Positions 1 to 9,123 of a stretch of 64,000 nucleotides of DNA are shown here, in pieces; within the stretch, counting starts at the first letter, position 1, and each line of letters starts with the position of its first letter. The position numbers were made by a program, and so were the translations under genes. The notes under the pieces are model-generated. The model saw only the letters and a program-made list of their open reading frames with translations, had not been told where the DNA came from and searched no databases. This stretch comes from Streptomyces sp. HUAS ZL42. GTDB lineage: Bacteria; Actinomycetota; Actinomycetes; Streptomycetales; Streptomycetaceae. The stretch lies in assembly GCF_040782645.1 (NCBI RefSeq), contig NZ_CP160403.1, positions 3,348,001-3,412,000 of the forward strand. Direction: 5' to 3'.

Positions 1-966
1 GGCCTCCGCCAGCGGCACCATCACGATGTCCGTCCCGCGCAGCGCGGTCATCCTGCCGAACTCGCCCCGGTGCGCGGCCTCCACCGCGTGCCAGCCGAAG
101 CGGGTGGCGAGGACCCTGTCGTACGCGGTCGGTACGCCACCGCGCTGGACGTGGCCGAGGATGACCGGCTTGGCCTCCTTGCCGAGGCGGCGCTCCAGCT
201 CGTACGCCAGGGCCGTGCCGATGCCCTGGAAACGCTCGTGGCCGAACTGGTCGATCTCACCCTTGCCGTAGTCCATCGTGCCCTCGGCCGGGTGCGCGCC
301 CTCGGCGACGCACACCACCGCGAACTTCTTGCCGCGGGCGAAGCGCTCCTCGACCATCTTGACCAGGTCGGCCGGGTCGAACGGGCGCTCCGGCAGGCAG
401 ATGCCGTGCGCGCCGGCCGACATGCCCGACTCGAGGGCGATCCACCCGGCGTGCCGGCCCATGACCTCGACGACCATCACGCGCTGGTGGGACTCGGCGG
501 TGGTCTTCAGACGGTCCATCGCCTCCGTGGCGACCCCCACCGCCGTGTCGAAGCCGAAGGTGCGGTCCGTGGAGGAGATGTCGTTGTCGATCGTCTTCGG
601 GACGCCCACCACCGGCAGCCCGGCGTCCGACAGCATCCGCGCCGCCGTCAGGGTGCCCTCGCCGCCGATCGGGACGAGCGCGTCGATGCCGAAGTCCTCG
701 ACCATGTCGCCGGCCCGCTCGCAGGCCTCGCGCAACCGGTCGCGCTCCAGTCGGGAGGAGCCCAGGATGGTGCCGCCGCGGGCGAGGATGCCGCTGACCG
801 CGTTCAGGTCGAGGCGGCGGTAGCGTCCGTCGAGCAGGCCCGCGTAGCCGTCCTCGAAGCCGATCACCTCGTCGCCGTAGTTGTCGACCGCTCGGTGCAC
901 GACCGACCTGATCACGGCGTTCAGGCCGGGGCAGTCTCCGCCTGCGGTGAGAACTCCGATGCGCAT
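1..966 (-). CDS. pfkA: ATP-dependent 6-phosphofructokinase, 3' end beyond window
   Basis: Phosphorylates fructose 6-phosphate to fructose 1,6-bisphosphate, the committed glycolytic step. Reading from ATG at 966, 322 codons are visible and the frame runs off the left edge; the family is about 340 residues. The N-terminus MRIGVLTAGGDCPGLNAVIR is the nucleotide-binding start. GGEGT at residues 101-105 has Gly104, typical of ATP-using enzymes, while PKTIDND has Lys124, normally seen in PPi-type enzymes; this Gly104/Lys124 mix is known from actinobacterial ATP-PFKs. An AGGAG lies about 10 nt before the ATG. Divergent from pta. S. coelicolor has several pfkA paralogues; this place in the gene order suggests the pfkA2 (SCO5426) locus. 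Confidence 0.96.
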   Translation of the reverse strand, partial: MRIGVLTAGGDCPGLNAVIRSVVHRAVDNYGDEVIGFEDGYAGLLDGRYRRLDLNAVSGILARGGTILGSSRLERDRLREACERAGDMVEDFGIDALVPIGGEGTLTAARMLSDAGLPVVGVPKTIDNDISSTDRTFGFDTAVGVATEAMDRLKTTAESHQRVMVVEVMGRHAGWIALESGMSAGAHGICLPERPFDPADLVKMVEERFARGKKFAVVCVAEGAHPAEGTMDYGKGEIDQFGHERFQGIGTALAYELERRLGKEAKPVILGHVQRGGVPTAYDRVLATRFGWHAVEAAHRGEFGRMTALRGTDIVMVPLAEA

Positions 967-1095
967 CGTGCTGTGTCTCCTGGTCGCTGTCGGTACCGGT
1001 GAGCCAGTCCGATTGTTTCACGTCGCCCAGGCAGGTGCCGACGCGCCCCTGACGGGCGCTTTAGCCGTGTGCGAGGGTATTGTCAAGTGGGTTCT

Positions 1096-1120
1096 GCCCA
1101 CCTTGGTGGGCGATTTTTTG
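1096..1120 (+). terminator. terminator-like hairpin in the pta leader
   Basis: A GCCCAC/GTGGGC stem (1096-1101 with 1106-1111) is followed directly by GATTTTTTG, a U-tract that is rare in this GC-rich genome. It lies between the divergent pfkA and pta, about 70 nt before the pta start and in its sense orientation. It could attenuate pta-ackA or stop transcription entering from the pfkA side. The structure is seen in the sequence; the role is inferred. Confidence 0.5.
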
Positions 1121-1191
1121 CACAGGCGTTTACCCAGGCGACATTGTTCGGATACGGGATTTTTCAGGACACGGAGAAACGGAGAGTTCGC

Positions 1192-3291
1192 GTGACGCGC
1201 AGCGTGTACGTGACCGGTATCGACCGCGGAGACGGCCGCCAGGTCGTCGAACTGGGGGTCATGGAGCTGCTGACCCGGCAGGTCGACCGGGTCGGGGTGT
1301 TCCGGCCGCTCGTCCACCACAGCCCGGACCGCCTGTTCGAGCTGCTGCGCGCCCGCTACCGGCTGTCCCAGGACCCGGCGACCGTGTACGGCATGGACTA
1401 CCACGAGGCGTCCGCCCTGCTGGCCGAGCGCGGGACCGACGAGCTGGTGTCGACCCTCGTCGACCGGTTCCATGTAGTCGCGCGCGACTACGACGTCGTC
1501 CTCGTCCTCGGCACCGACTTCGCCGACACCCAGCTCCCGGACGAGCTGTCGCTCAACGCACGGCTCGCGAACGAGTTCGGCGCCTCCGTGATCCCGGTCG
1601 TGGGAGGCCGGAAGCAGACCACCGAGTCCGTGCTCGCCGAGACGCGCAACGCGTACCGGGCGTACGACGGCCTCGGCTGCGACGTCCTCGCCATGGTCAC
1701 CAACCGCGTGGACCGCACCGGCCGGGACGAGATCGCCGGACTGCTCGACTCCCGTCTCCCCGTGCCCTGTTACGTCCTCCCGGACGAGCCCGCCCTCTCC
1801 GCTCCCACCGTCTCCCAGATCAGCCACACCCTCGGCGCCAAGGTCCTCATCGGCGACGACTCCGGGCTCGCCCGGGACGCGCTCGGCTTCGTCTTCGGCG
1901 GTGCGATGCTGCCGAACTTCCTGAGCGCCCTGACCCCGGGCTGCCTCGTGGTGACCCCGGGCGACCGCGCGGACCTGGTCGTGGGCGCACTGGCCGCGCA
2001 CAGCGCCGGCACCCCGCCGATCGCCGGTCTGCTGCTCACCCTCGACGAGGTGCCCGGCGACGACGTCCTCACGCTCGCGGCCCGCCTCGCCCCCGGCACT
2101 CCGGTCCTCTCGGTCCCGGGCATGAGCTTCCCCACCGCCGAGCAGCTCTTGTCCCTGGAGGGGAAGTTGAGCGCGGCCACCCCGCGCAAGGCCGAGCGGG
2201 CGCTCGGACTCTTCGAGCGGTACGTCGACACCGGCGACCTCCTGGGGCGGGTCTCCGCGCCGAGCAGCGACCGTGTGACGCCGATGATGTTCGAGCACAA
2301 GCTCCTCGAGCAGGCCCGCTCCGACCGGCGCCGCGTCGTCCTGCCGGAGGGCACGGAGGAGCGCGTCCTGCACGCGGCGGAGGTGCTGCTGCGGCGCGGG
2401 GTCTGCGATCTGACCCTGCTCGGCCCCGTCGACCAGATCCGCAAGAAGGCCGCCGACCTCGGCATCGACCTCGGCGACTGCCAGTTGATCGACCCGGCGA
2501 CCAGCGAGCTGCGCGACTCCTTCGCCGAGCTGTACGCCGGGTTCCGCGCCCACAAGGGCGTGACCGCCGAGCTGGCGTACGACGTGGTCTCCGACGTGAA
2601 CTACTTCGGCACGCTGATGGTCCAGGAGGGCCTCGCCGACGGCATGGTCTCCGGGTCCGTGCACTCCACGGCCGCGACCATCCGGCCCGCCTTCGAGATC
2701 ATCAAGACGAAGCCGGACGCGGACATCGTCTCGTCCGTGTTCTTCATGTGCCTCGCCGACAAGGTCCTCGTCTACGGCGACTGCGCGGTGAACCCGGACC
2801 CGAACGCCGAGCAGCTCGCCGACATCGCCATCCAGTCGGCCGCGACCGCCGAGCAGTTCGGGGTGGAGCCGCGGATCGCGATGCTGTCGTACTCCACCGG
2901 TACGTCCGGCACGGGCGCCGACGTCGACAAGGTGCGGGAGGCGACCGAGCTGGTGCGGCGGCGGCGCCCCGACCTGAGGATCGAGGGGCCGATCCAGTAC
3001 GACGCCGCCGTGGAGCCGACGGTCGCCGCCACCAAGCTGCCGGAGTCCGAAGTCGCCGGTCAGGCCAGCGTGTTGATCTTCCCCGACCTGAACACCGGCA
3101 ACAACACCTACAAGGCCGTGCAGCGTTCGGCCGGCGCCATCGCCGTCGGGCCGGTGCTGCAGGGCCTGCGCAAGCCGGTCAACGACCTGTCCCGGGGCGC
3201 GCTCGTGCAGGACATCGTCACGACCGTCGCCATCACGGCCATCCAGGCCCAGTCCCTCGACTCCTCCCACGAGAAGGCAACCGCCCAGTGA
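1192..3291 (+). CDS. pta: phosphate acetyltransferase
   Basis: Interconverts acetyl-CoA and acetyl phosphate in the Pta-Ack pathway. The start is GTG at 1192, preceded by GGAGAG; it gives 699 aa, the long Pta class. Order: an N-terminal P-loop-like domain (about 1-200) that begins VYVTGIDRGDGRQVVELG and lacks the Lys of a working Walker A, a DRTGG domain (about 200-330), and the C-terminal catalytic PTA_PTB domain with KVLVYGDCAVNPDPN and SYSTGTSGTGADVDKV. The stop overlaps the ackA start by 4 nt (GTGA), so the two are translationally coupled. Confidence 0.96.
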   Translation: MTRSVYVTGIDRGDGRQVVELGVMELLTRQVDRVGVFRPLVHHSPDRLFELLRARYRLSQDPATVYGMDYHEASALLAERGTDELVSTLVDRFHVVARDYDVVLVLGTDFADTQLPDELSLNARLANEFGASVIPVVGGRKQTTESVLAETRNAYRAYDGLGCDVLAMVTNRVDRTGRDEIAGLLDSRLPVPCYVLPDEPALSAPTVSQISHTLGAKVLIGDDSGLARDALGFVFGGAMLPNFLSALTPGCLVVTPGDRADLVVGALAAHSAGTPPIAGLLLTLDEVPGDDVLTLAARLAPGTPVLSVPGMSFPTAEQLLSLEGKLSAATPRKAERALGLFERYVDTGDLLGRVSAPSSDRVTPMMFEHKLLEQARSDRRRVVLPEGTEERVLHAAEVLLRRGVCDLTLLGPVDQIRKKAADLGIDLGDCQLIDPATSELRDSFAELYAGFRAHKGVTAELAYDVVSDVNYFGTLMVQEGLADGMVSGSVHSTAATIRPAFEIIKTKPDADIVSSVFFMCLADKVLVYGDCAVNPDPNAEQLADIAIQSAATAEQFGVEPRIAMLSYSTGTSGTGADVDKVREATELVRRRRPDLRIEGPIQYDAAVEPTVAATKLPESEVAGQASVLIFPDLNTGNNTYKAVQRSAGAIAVGPVLQGLRKPVNDLSRGALVQDIVTTVAITAIQAQSLDSSHEKATAQ

Positions 3292-4496
3292 GCCACACCC
3301 GAGTCCTCGTCCTCAACTCCGGTTCCTCGTCGGTGAAGTACCAGCTGCTCGACATGCGCGACAGCAGCCGGCTGGCGACGGGCATCGTCGAGCGCATCGG
3401 CGAGGACACCTCCCGGCTGAAGCACACCCCGCTCCTCGGCGGCGAGACCCGGGAGTGGACCGGCCCGATCGCCGACCACGACGCCGCCCTCAAGGCCGTG
3501 TCGACGGAGCTCGCCAAGGACGGGCTGGGGCTGGACTCGCCTGAGCTGGCCGCCATCGGCCACCGGGTGGTGCACGGCGGGAAGCACTTCACCGAGCCGA
3601 CCGTGATCGACGACGCCGTGCTGGCCGAGATCGAGCGGCTGATCCCGGTGGCCCCGCTGCACAACCCCGCCAACCTCACCGGGATCCGCACCGCGCGGGC
3701 GCTGCGGCCGGACCTGCCCCAGGTCGCCGTCTTCGACACCGCGTTCCACACGACGATGCCGGAGTCGGCGGCCCGCTACGCGATCGACGTGGAGACCGCG
3801 GACCGGCACCGCATCAGGCGCTACGGCTTCCACGGCACGTCGCACGCGTACGTCTCCCGGGCGACCGCGAAGCTGCTGGGCAGGGCGCCGGAGGACGTGA
3901 ACGTCATCGTGCTGCACCTCGGCAACGGGGCGTCCGCGTCGGCCGTGCGAGGGGGGCGGTGCGTGGACACCTCCATGGGGCTGACGCCTTTGGAGGGGCT
4001 CGTGATGGGTACGCGATCAGGTGACATGGATCCGGCCGTCATCTTCCATTTGATGCGCGTTGCCGGAATGTCCACCGACGAGATCGACACTCTTCTCAAC
4101 AAGAGGAGCGGGTTGATCGGGCTGTGCGGGGACAACGACATGCGGGAGATCCGCCGGCGGATCGACGAGGGCGACGAGCGGGCACAACTCGCCTTCGACA
4201 TCTACATTCACCGGCTGAAGAAGTACATCGGCGCGTATTACGCGGTGCTCGGCCGGGTGGACGCGATTGCTTTCACCGCCGGGGTCGGCGAGAACGCGGC
4301 ACCGGTGCGGGCGGCCGCCGTGGCGGGCCTGGAGCAGCTGGGCCTGGCGGTCGACGACGAGCTGAACGCCGTACGCGGTGACGGGCCGCGGCTGATCTCG
4401 CCCGCGGGTGCGCGAGTGGCCGTCGCGGTGGTGCCGACCGACGAGGAACTGGAAATCGCGACGCAGACTTATGCACTGGTCGGAAAGAACAACTGA
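3288..4496 (+). CDS. ackA: acetate kinase
   Basis: Makes acetate and ATP from acetyl phosphate, and the reverse. 402 aa, the usual size. The ASKHA-fold start VLVLNSGSSSVKYQLLD (phosphate-binding NSGSSS) and the signatures VAVFDTAFHTTMP and RYGFHGTSHAYVS are present; the GVGENA loop lies near the C-terminus. GTG start inside the pta stop region. It ends 73 nt before pyk. Confidence 0.96.
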   Translation: MSHTRVLVLNSGSSSVKYQLLDMRDSSRLATGIVERIGEDTSRLKHTPLLGGETREWTGPIADHDAALKAVSTELAKDGLGLDSPELAAIGHRVVHGGKHFTEPTVIDDAVLAEIERLIPVAPLHNPANLTGIRTARALRPDLPQVAVFDTAFHTTMPESAARYAIDVETADRHRIRRYGFHGTSHAYVSRATAKLLGRAPEDVNVIVLHLGNGASASAVRGGRCVDTSMGLTPLEGLVMGTRSGDMDPAVIFHLMRVAGMSTDEIDTLLNKRSGLIGLCGDNDMREIRRRIDEGDERAQLAFDIYIHRLKKYIGAYYAVLGRVDAIAFTAGVGENAAPVRAAAVAGLEQLGLAVDDELNAVRGDGPRLISPAGARVAVAVVPTDEELEIATQTYALVGKNN

Positions 4497-4569
4497 GCAC
4501 TCACCCGCCCATTTGTATCTTCCACCAGACGGAATATTCCGTAGGGAAACAAACCGATAGGATCGTCCC

Positions 4570-5994
4570 ATGCGCCGTTCGAAAATCGTCTGTACTCTCG
4601 GCCCCGCGGTCGACTCCCACGAGATGCTCGTGTCCCTGATCGAAGCCGGCATGAACGTGGCCCGCTTCAACTTCAGCCACGGCACGCACGCCGAGCACCA
4701 GGGCCGGTACGACCGTGTCCGCGCCGCCGCCAAGGAGACCGGTCGCGCGATCGGTGTCCTCGCCGACCTGCAGGGCCCGAAGATCCGCCTGGAGACCTTT
4801 GCCGAGGGTCCCGTCGAGCTCGAGCGGGGTGACGAGTTCGTCATCACGACCGAGGACGTCCCCGGCGACAAGCAGATCTGCGGGACGACGTACAAGGGCC
4901 TGCCCGGTGACGTCGACCGCGGCGACCAGATCCTGATCAACGACGGCAACGTCGAGCTGAAGGTCCTGGACGTCGAGGGCCCGCGGGTGCGGACGATCGT
5001 CATCGAGGGCGGTGTCGTCTCCGACCACAAGGGCATCAACCTGCCCGGCGCGGCCGTGAACGTGCCCGCGCTGTCCGAGAAGGACGTCGAGGACCTGCGG
5101 TTCGCGCTGCGCATGGGCTGCGACATGGTCGCGCTGTCCTTCGTCCGCGACGCGGGCGACGTGCACGACGTGCACAAGGTCATGGACGAGGAGGGCCGCC
5201 GGGTCCCGGTCATCGCCAAGGTGGAGAAGCCGCAGGCGGTGGAGAACATGGAGGACGTCGTGATGGCGTTCGACGGTGTGATGGTCGCCCGCGGCGACCT
5301 GGCCGTCGAGTACCCGCTCGAGCGGGTCCCCATGGTCCAGAAGCGCCTGATCGAGCTGTGCCGTCGCAACGCCAAGCCGGTGATCGTGGCGACCCAGATG
5401 ATGGAGTCGATGATCACCAACTCCCGTCCGACCCGCGCCGAGGCCTCCGACGTGGCCAACGCGATCCTGGACGGCGCGGACGCGGTCATGCTGTCGGCGG
5501 AGTCCTCGGTCGGCGCGTATCCGATCGAGACCGTCAAGACGATGTCGAAGATCGTCCAGGCGGCCGAGCAGGAGCTGCTCGCCAAGGGCCTGCAGCCCCT
5601 CGTCCCCGGCAAGAAGCCGCGTACGCAGGGTGGTTCGGTCGCCCGTGCCGCCTGTGAGATCGCGGACTTCCTGGGCGGCAGGGGCCTGGTGGCCTTCACT
5701 CAGTCCGGTGACACCGCCCGCCGTCTCTCGCGCTACCGCGCGACCCAGCCGATCATCGCGTTCACCACCGACGAGAACACCCGCAACCAGCTGGCGCTCA
5801 GCTGGGGTGTCGAGTCCCACGTGGTGCCGTTCGTCGGCAGCACCGACGAGATGGTCGACCTGGTGGACCAGGAGATCACCAAGATCAACCGCTTCAACGA
5901 CGGCGACATCGTCATCATCACGGCCGGCTCGCCCCCCGGCGTGCCCGGCACCACCAACATGCTCCGCGTCCACCACCTCGGTGGCGGCAACTGA
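4570..5994 (+). CDS. pyk: pyruvate kinase
   Basis: Converts phosphoenolpyruvate and ADP to pyruvate and ATP. 474 aa. It begins MRRSKIVCTLGPAVDSHEM; the substrate-loop motif NFSHGTHAEH, the catalytic-lysine signature IAKVEKPQAVENM and the ARGDLAVEYP metal-binding segment are all present, followed by the C-terminal allosteric domain. A second pyk is usual in Streptomyces; the pta-ackA neighbourhood suggests the pyk2 (SCO5423) copy. It may have its own promoter, since the 73-nt gap to ackA is locally AT-rich (TATTCC within 4529-4552). Confidence 0.96.
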   Translation: MRRSKIVCTLGPAVDSHEMLVSLIEAGMNVARFNFSHGTHAEHQGRYDRVRAAAKETGRAIGVLADLQGPKIRLETFAEGPVELERGDEFVITTEDVPGDKQICGTTYKGLPGDVDRGDQILINDGNVELKVLDVEGPRVRTIVIEGGVVSDHKGINLPGAAVNVPALSEKDVEDLRFALRMGCDMVALSFVRDAGDVHDVHKVMDEEGRRVPVIAKVEKPQAVENMEDVVMAFDGVMVARGDLAVEYPLERVPMVQKRLIELCRRNAKPVIVATQMMESMITNSRPTRAEASDVANAILDGADAVMLSAESSVGAYPIETVKTMSKIVQAAEQELLAKGLQPLVPGKKPRTQGGSVARAACEIADFLGGRGLVAFTQSGDTARRLSRYRATQPIIAFTTDENTRNQLALSWGVESHVVPFVGSTDEMVDLVDQEITKINRFNDGDIVIITAGSPPGVPGTTNMLRVHHLGGGN

Positions 5995-6019
5995 CCCGCC
6001 CCTAAAGGCGGTTGTACGG

Positions 6020-6058
6020 CGCTGAGGGCGCCCCCTGGGTCAGGGGGCGCCCTCAGCG
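6020..6058. terminator. perfect 18-bp bidirectional terminator
   Basis: The arms at 6020-6037 and 6041-6058 are perfectly complementary around a GGT loop. It lies between the convergent pyk and the Ser-rich gene, 26 nt after the pyk stop. It has no U-tract, as is usual for Streptomyces terminators. Confidence 0.9.
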
Positions 6059-6092
6059 CGTGTGCGGCTCCCGAACGGGCTTGTGCGGGCAC

Positions 6093-7388
6093 TCAGCCCG
6101 TCGTGTAGACGTGCATCCCGGGGACGTGCAGGGATCCGCCGAACTGGGCGGCCTGGGTGACCTTCACGTTGGTGAAGTAGATCAGCGGGATGTTCAGCGG
6201 CGGAGGGTTGTCCGGGGTGAACGTCACCGGGATCAGTCCGAACAGGTTGCCGGAGATGCTCTCGGTGTACATCACCGTGTCGCCGTCGCGGATCGTGGAC
6301 GTCGTGCCCTTGCCCGCCTGCACGTGGTACGTCTTGCCGGACTGCTTGTCGTTCACCAGCTGGTGCAGGTCGCCGATGTCGGTGCCACCGGAGATGACGT
6401 ACTTCAGGACCTTCTTCTTCGTTCCGTCGGCGGTCTTCACCTCGACGATGCCCTGGTAGTCGGCGCCCTTCAGCAGCAGCGAACTCGCCTGCAGGTACCA
6501 GGGGTCGTTCGCGACGGGGACCTTGTTGTCGACGCCGCTCTCGTCCTCCGTGGCGGCCGGGCAGTCCTCCGCGTCGGTGGTGGAGCTCGCGGAGGGGCTC
6601 GGGGACGAAGTGGCCTCCTCGGCCGCCTCCTTCACCGCCTCCGTGGTGTCCTCGGCCGCCTCGGACGCCTTCTCGGTGGTGTCCTTCACCGTGTCGGTGA
6701 CCTTGTCGGTCGTGTCCTTCACGGGGTCCGACGCGTCCGAGTCCTCGCTGTCCTCGCTGCCGGACGCCGGCGACGACGAGGCGGACGCGGACGGCGTGGG
6801 GCTCGCGCTCGACGTGGCGCTGTCGCCGCCCGTGAAGACGTCCGTGATCGCGTCGCCGATCGTCTCCAGCAGGTTCTTGTCGGTCTCCGACGCCGAGGGG
6901 GACGCCGTGACCGTGCTGCCGCCGTCGGCGGACTTCTCCGCGGACTGCGAGGCGGACGGCGAGGGCTCGGCCGCGTCCCCGGAACCCGAACCCGACGAGG
7001 AGCCGTCCGAGGAGTCCGACGTGGCCGAGGGCTTCGGCGTGGACTCCGTGCCGTCGTCCGTCTTGTCGTCGGCCGAGTCGGAGCTCTCCGAGGCGGACGG
7101 CGACGGCGAGGCGGAAGCGGAGGCGGCGTCCTCCAGCGCCGCCAGGCAGTCCTTGTACTCGTCGGCCGTCAGGCTCTTCGAGGCGGGCTGGTCCTCGGCG
7201 TTGGCGAGCGTGGGCGTGAAGCCCATCCCCATGAGGACCGCGGTCGGCATCGCCGCCAGGGCTATCGCCTTCCCGGCGGGCATGTGGAACCTGGTGAACA
7301 GCGGCTTCTTGGGTGCCGCATGGCGCGGCCCGGTTCTCACACGGGACTTGTCCACCTCAGTCCCGTGGGTCACCTCGTCAGCCGGCAC
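6093..7388 (-). CDS. exported Ser-rich protein, third gene of DUF6230-DUF6114 operon
   Basis: Function unknown. The chosen GTG at 7388 has GGGAGG four nt upstream and overlaps the end of the DUF6114 gene by 11 nt; it gives 431 aa. A basic N-terminus with a hydrophobic stretch ending GFTPTLANA (about residue 65) looks like a signal peptide. A low-complexity Ser/Ala/Asp/Pro/Thr segment follows (about 70-290), rich in SASPSPSASE-like units, then a globular C-terminal domain of about 150 residues with many Val, Gly and Thr and the ending FGGSLHVPGMHVYTTG. The Ser-rich part is probably a wall-spanning linker. Co-transcription with DUF6114 and DUF6230 is likely. Confidence 0.75.
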   Translation of the reverse strand: MPADEVTHGTEVDKSRVRTGPRHAAPKKPLFTRFHMPAGKAIALAAMPTAVLMGMGFTPTLANAEDQPASKSLTADEYKDCLAALEDAASASASPSPSASESSDSADDKTDDGTESTPKPSATSDSSDGSSSGSGSGDAAEPSPSASQSAEKSADGGSTVTASPSASETDKNLLETIGDAITDVFTGGDSATSSASPTPSASASSSPASGSEDSEDSDASDPVKDTTDKVTDTVKDTTEKASEAAEDTTEAVKEAAEEATSSPSPSASSTTDAEDCPAATEDESGVDNKVPVANDPWYLQASSLLLKGADYQGIVEVKTADGTKKKVLKYVISGGTDIGDLHQLVNDKQSGKTYHVQAGKGTTSTIRDGDTVMYTESISGNLFGLIPVTFTPDNPPPLNIPLIYFTNVKVTQAAQFGGSLHVPGMHVYTTG

Positions 7389-7989
7389 TGTGCCTCCCGT
7401 TCGCCCCGTTCGCCGGGCTCGTTCCTGACAGATCGTTCGGCTCGTCCGCCCCGTCCGCGGTCTTCGTGACGTCCACGACCGGAGCCGCGGGGGCATCGCC
7501 GTAGACCGGGCCCGCGGGGGCACCTTCGGCGACGGCTCCCTCGGGGGCACCGCCCGCTCCCTGCACGGCACCCTGCGCCGGCTCCGGCGCGGGCGGCGCA
7601 CCCGGCGCCCAGGCCACGGCCATCGCTCCGCCGATCAGCGCGAGCAGGAAGCCGATGAGGAAGCCGCCGAGGTTGGACACGGGGATGGACACAAGCGCCA
7701 GCAGGATCGCCGCGACGCCCGCGAAGACCCGTACGTGCTTCTGGAACCAGAGGCTGACACCCAGGACGACGAGCAGCACACCGATGATCAGGGACCCGGC
7801 ACCCGCCGTCGTGGCCATCGCCAGCGTCAGATGGCCGATCTGGAGGTGCGCGTACGGGAAGTAGGCGATGGGGAGTCCGCCGAGGAGGACGAACAGGCCG
7901 GCCCAGAACGGCCTCGTGCCCCGCCAGGCGCGGAACTGCTGCCTGCGGCGATCGAACTGGCCGGGGGCGACAGGGGTCTCGGCGCTCAT
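7378..7989 (-). CDS. DUF6114 membrane protein
   Basis: 203 aa, start ATG at 7989. After a basic cytoplasmic N-terminus (RRRQQFRAWRGTRPF) there are four hydrophobic segments at about 28-47, 53-80, 85-103 and 105-127, then a Pro/Ala/Gly-rich tail of about 65 residues that is probably cytoplasmic. The sequence fits the Streptomyces DUF6114 family, whose function is unknown to me. It lies 118 nt downstream of the DUF6230 gene with a stable hairpin between, and overlaps the following Ser-rich gene. Confidence 0.8.
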   Translation of the reverse strand: MSAETPVAPGQFDRRRQQFRAWRGTRPFWAGLFVLLGGLPIAYFPYAHLQIGHLTLAMATTAGAGSLIIGVLLVVLGVSLWFQKHVRVFAGVAAILLALVSIPVSNLGGFLIGFLLALIGGAMAVAWAPGAPPAPEPAQGAVQGAGGAPEGAVAEGAPAGPVYGDAPAAPVVDVTKTADGADEPNDLSGTSPANGANGRHSAG

Positions 7990-8063
7990 GGAAAACAGCT
8001 CCCTGGTGCGGCGTTGCTGTGGTGGTGAGTTGTACTGCGTGTGAAGATCCGGGCGTCAAGGTG

Positions 8064-8098
8064 GACGGGCGGGGGCGCCATCGGCTCCCCCGCCCGTC
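8064..8098 (-). terminator. hairpin between DUF6230 and DUF6114 genes
   Basis: A perfect 12-bp GC stem (8064-8075 with 8087-8098) encloses an 11-nt loop that contains a further GCC/GGC pairing. It begins 9 nt beyond the DUF6230 stop. It probably terminates or processes part of the transcript, so that the first gene is made in excess of the next two. Confidence 0.7.
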
Positions 8099-8107
8099 AG
8101 AGAGTGC

Positions 8108-8740
8108 TTAGTAGCACTCCTTGACACCCGTCGAAAGCGACATCTTCAGGCCGCTGAGCTTGAAGGTTCCGGCGGTGGTCGCCCACGCCGTCTGCTTCAC
8201 GTCGGTCAGCTCCGCCGACTCCGCCTGCTGGGCGAAGCCGTACGGGTTGGCCGTGTCGCCGCTCTTGATGCCGGGACCCTTGCTGAGGTCCTTGCCGGCC
8301 ACACCGATGTCGATGCCCTTGAACGTCGCGTCCGCGCTCAGGTCCTCGACGTCGATGTAGAGGTTCTCGGCCTGGACCGGCGTGCCCCCGCCACCGGCCG
8401 TCAGCTTGAGGCTGACCGAGCCGAGCAGCGGGATGTTCGGGGTGACCACGGACTGGCACATGTTCGTGATCGAGGCGCTCTTGAACGCCGAGACGGCGAC
8501 GGCGTGAGCCGTCTTCTTGCCGTCGAGGGTGTAACCCGAGTCAATGGCGCCGTACTGCGAGAAGCCCGTACCGACGAGCTTGTCGGCCGTGACCTTGAAC
8601 GACTGCCCCGAAACGCTGAACGACGCGGCCAGAGCGCCCTGCGCGAGGGCGACACCTATCGCGGCCGTCGCGGCGACGCTGGGCACCATGACCACAGCGA
8701 ACCGCTTCCATCTGGTCCCGCCACGCACCTGGGACTCCAT
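8108..8740 (-). CDS. DUF6230 exported protein
   Basis: 210 aa. The start ATG at 8740 is set by an AAGGAGG-AAAT ribosome site; an in-frame ATG at 8764 lacks one. A basic N-terminus and hydrophobic stretch FAVVMVPSVAATAAIGVALA are followed by QGALAASFSV, a signal-peptide-like region. The remainder is a beta-rich domain with two Cys (CQSVV and the C-terminal KECY). Relatives were once labelled cholesterol esterase; no catalytic motif is visible here to support that. First gene of the three-gene operon. Confidence 0.8.
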   Translation of the reverse strand: MESQVRGGTRWKRFAVVMVPSVAATAAIGVALAQGALAASFSVSGQSFKVTADKLVGTGFSQYGAIDSGYTLDGKKTAHAVAVSAFKSASITNMCQSVVTPNIPLLGSVSLKLTAGGGGTPVQAENLYIDVEDLSADATFKGIDIGVAGKDLSKGPGIKSGDTANPYGFAQQAESAELTDVKQTAWATTAGTFKLSGLKMSLSTGVKECY

Positions 8741-9123
8741 ATTTCCTCCTTCTCGGACGTACATCTCCTGGCCCCGACTCGCCCCCGAGTACGGCGGCTC
8801 AGCCGGGCAGGGATGGGAGAAGTGCTACGTCCTCGGGAAGGAGCGCCCGCGCATCGGAGGCGCGAACCGCGCCCGAATCACCGGCGATCACCCCCGAGCG
8901 ACAACCACTGGTCGCGCCTGACACGCATCACGCACAACCTTTCTGGACAGGCTTCACCGCGAGGTGAAGACCCCCCTGCCCAAGAGCCGGCGCCACTGCT
9001 GCCGTCGGCTCTGCTCGGTGGGGACCCAGAGGATCCCGTCGACCCGACCGGCTGTCGGGCGTACGGGAATGGACCGAGCGTGGCCGATCGTGGTGCATTC
9101 TCGCCGCCCGCACAAGGGGGTTC

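Noticed and set aside
70..1002. Long open frame on the plus strand opposite pfkA
   Set aside because: Complement of pfkA codons; composition is the usual GC shadow, and pfkA motifs are unmistakable.
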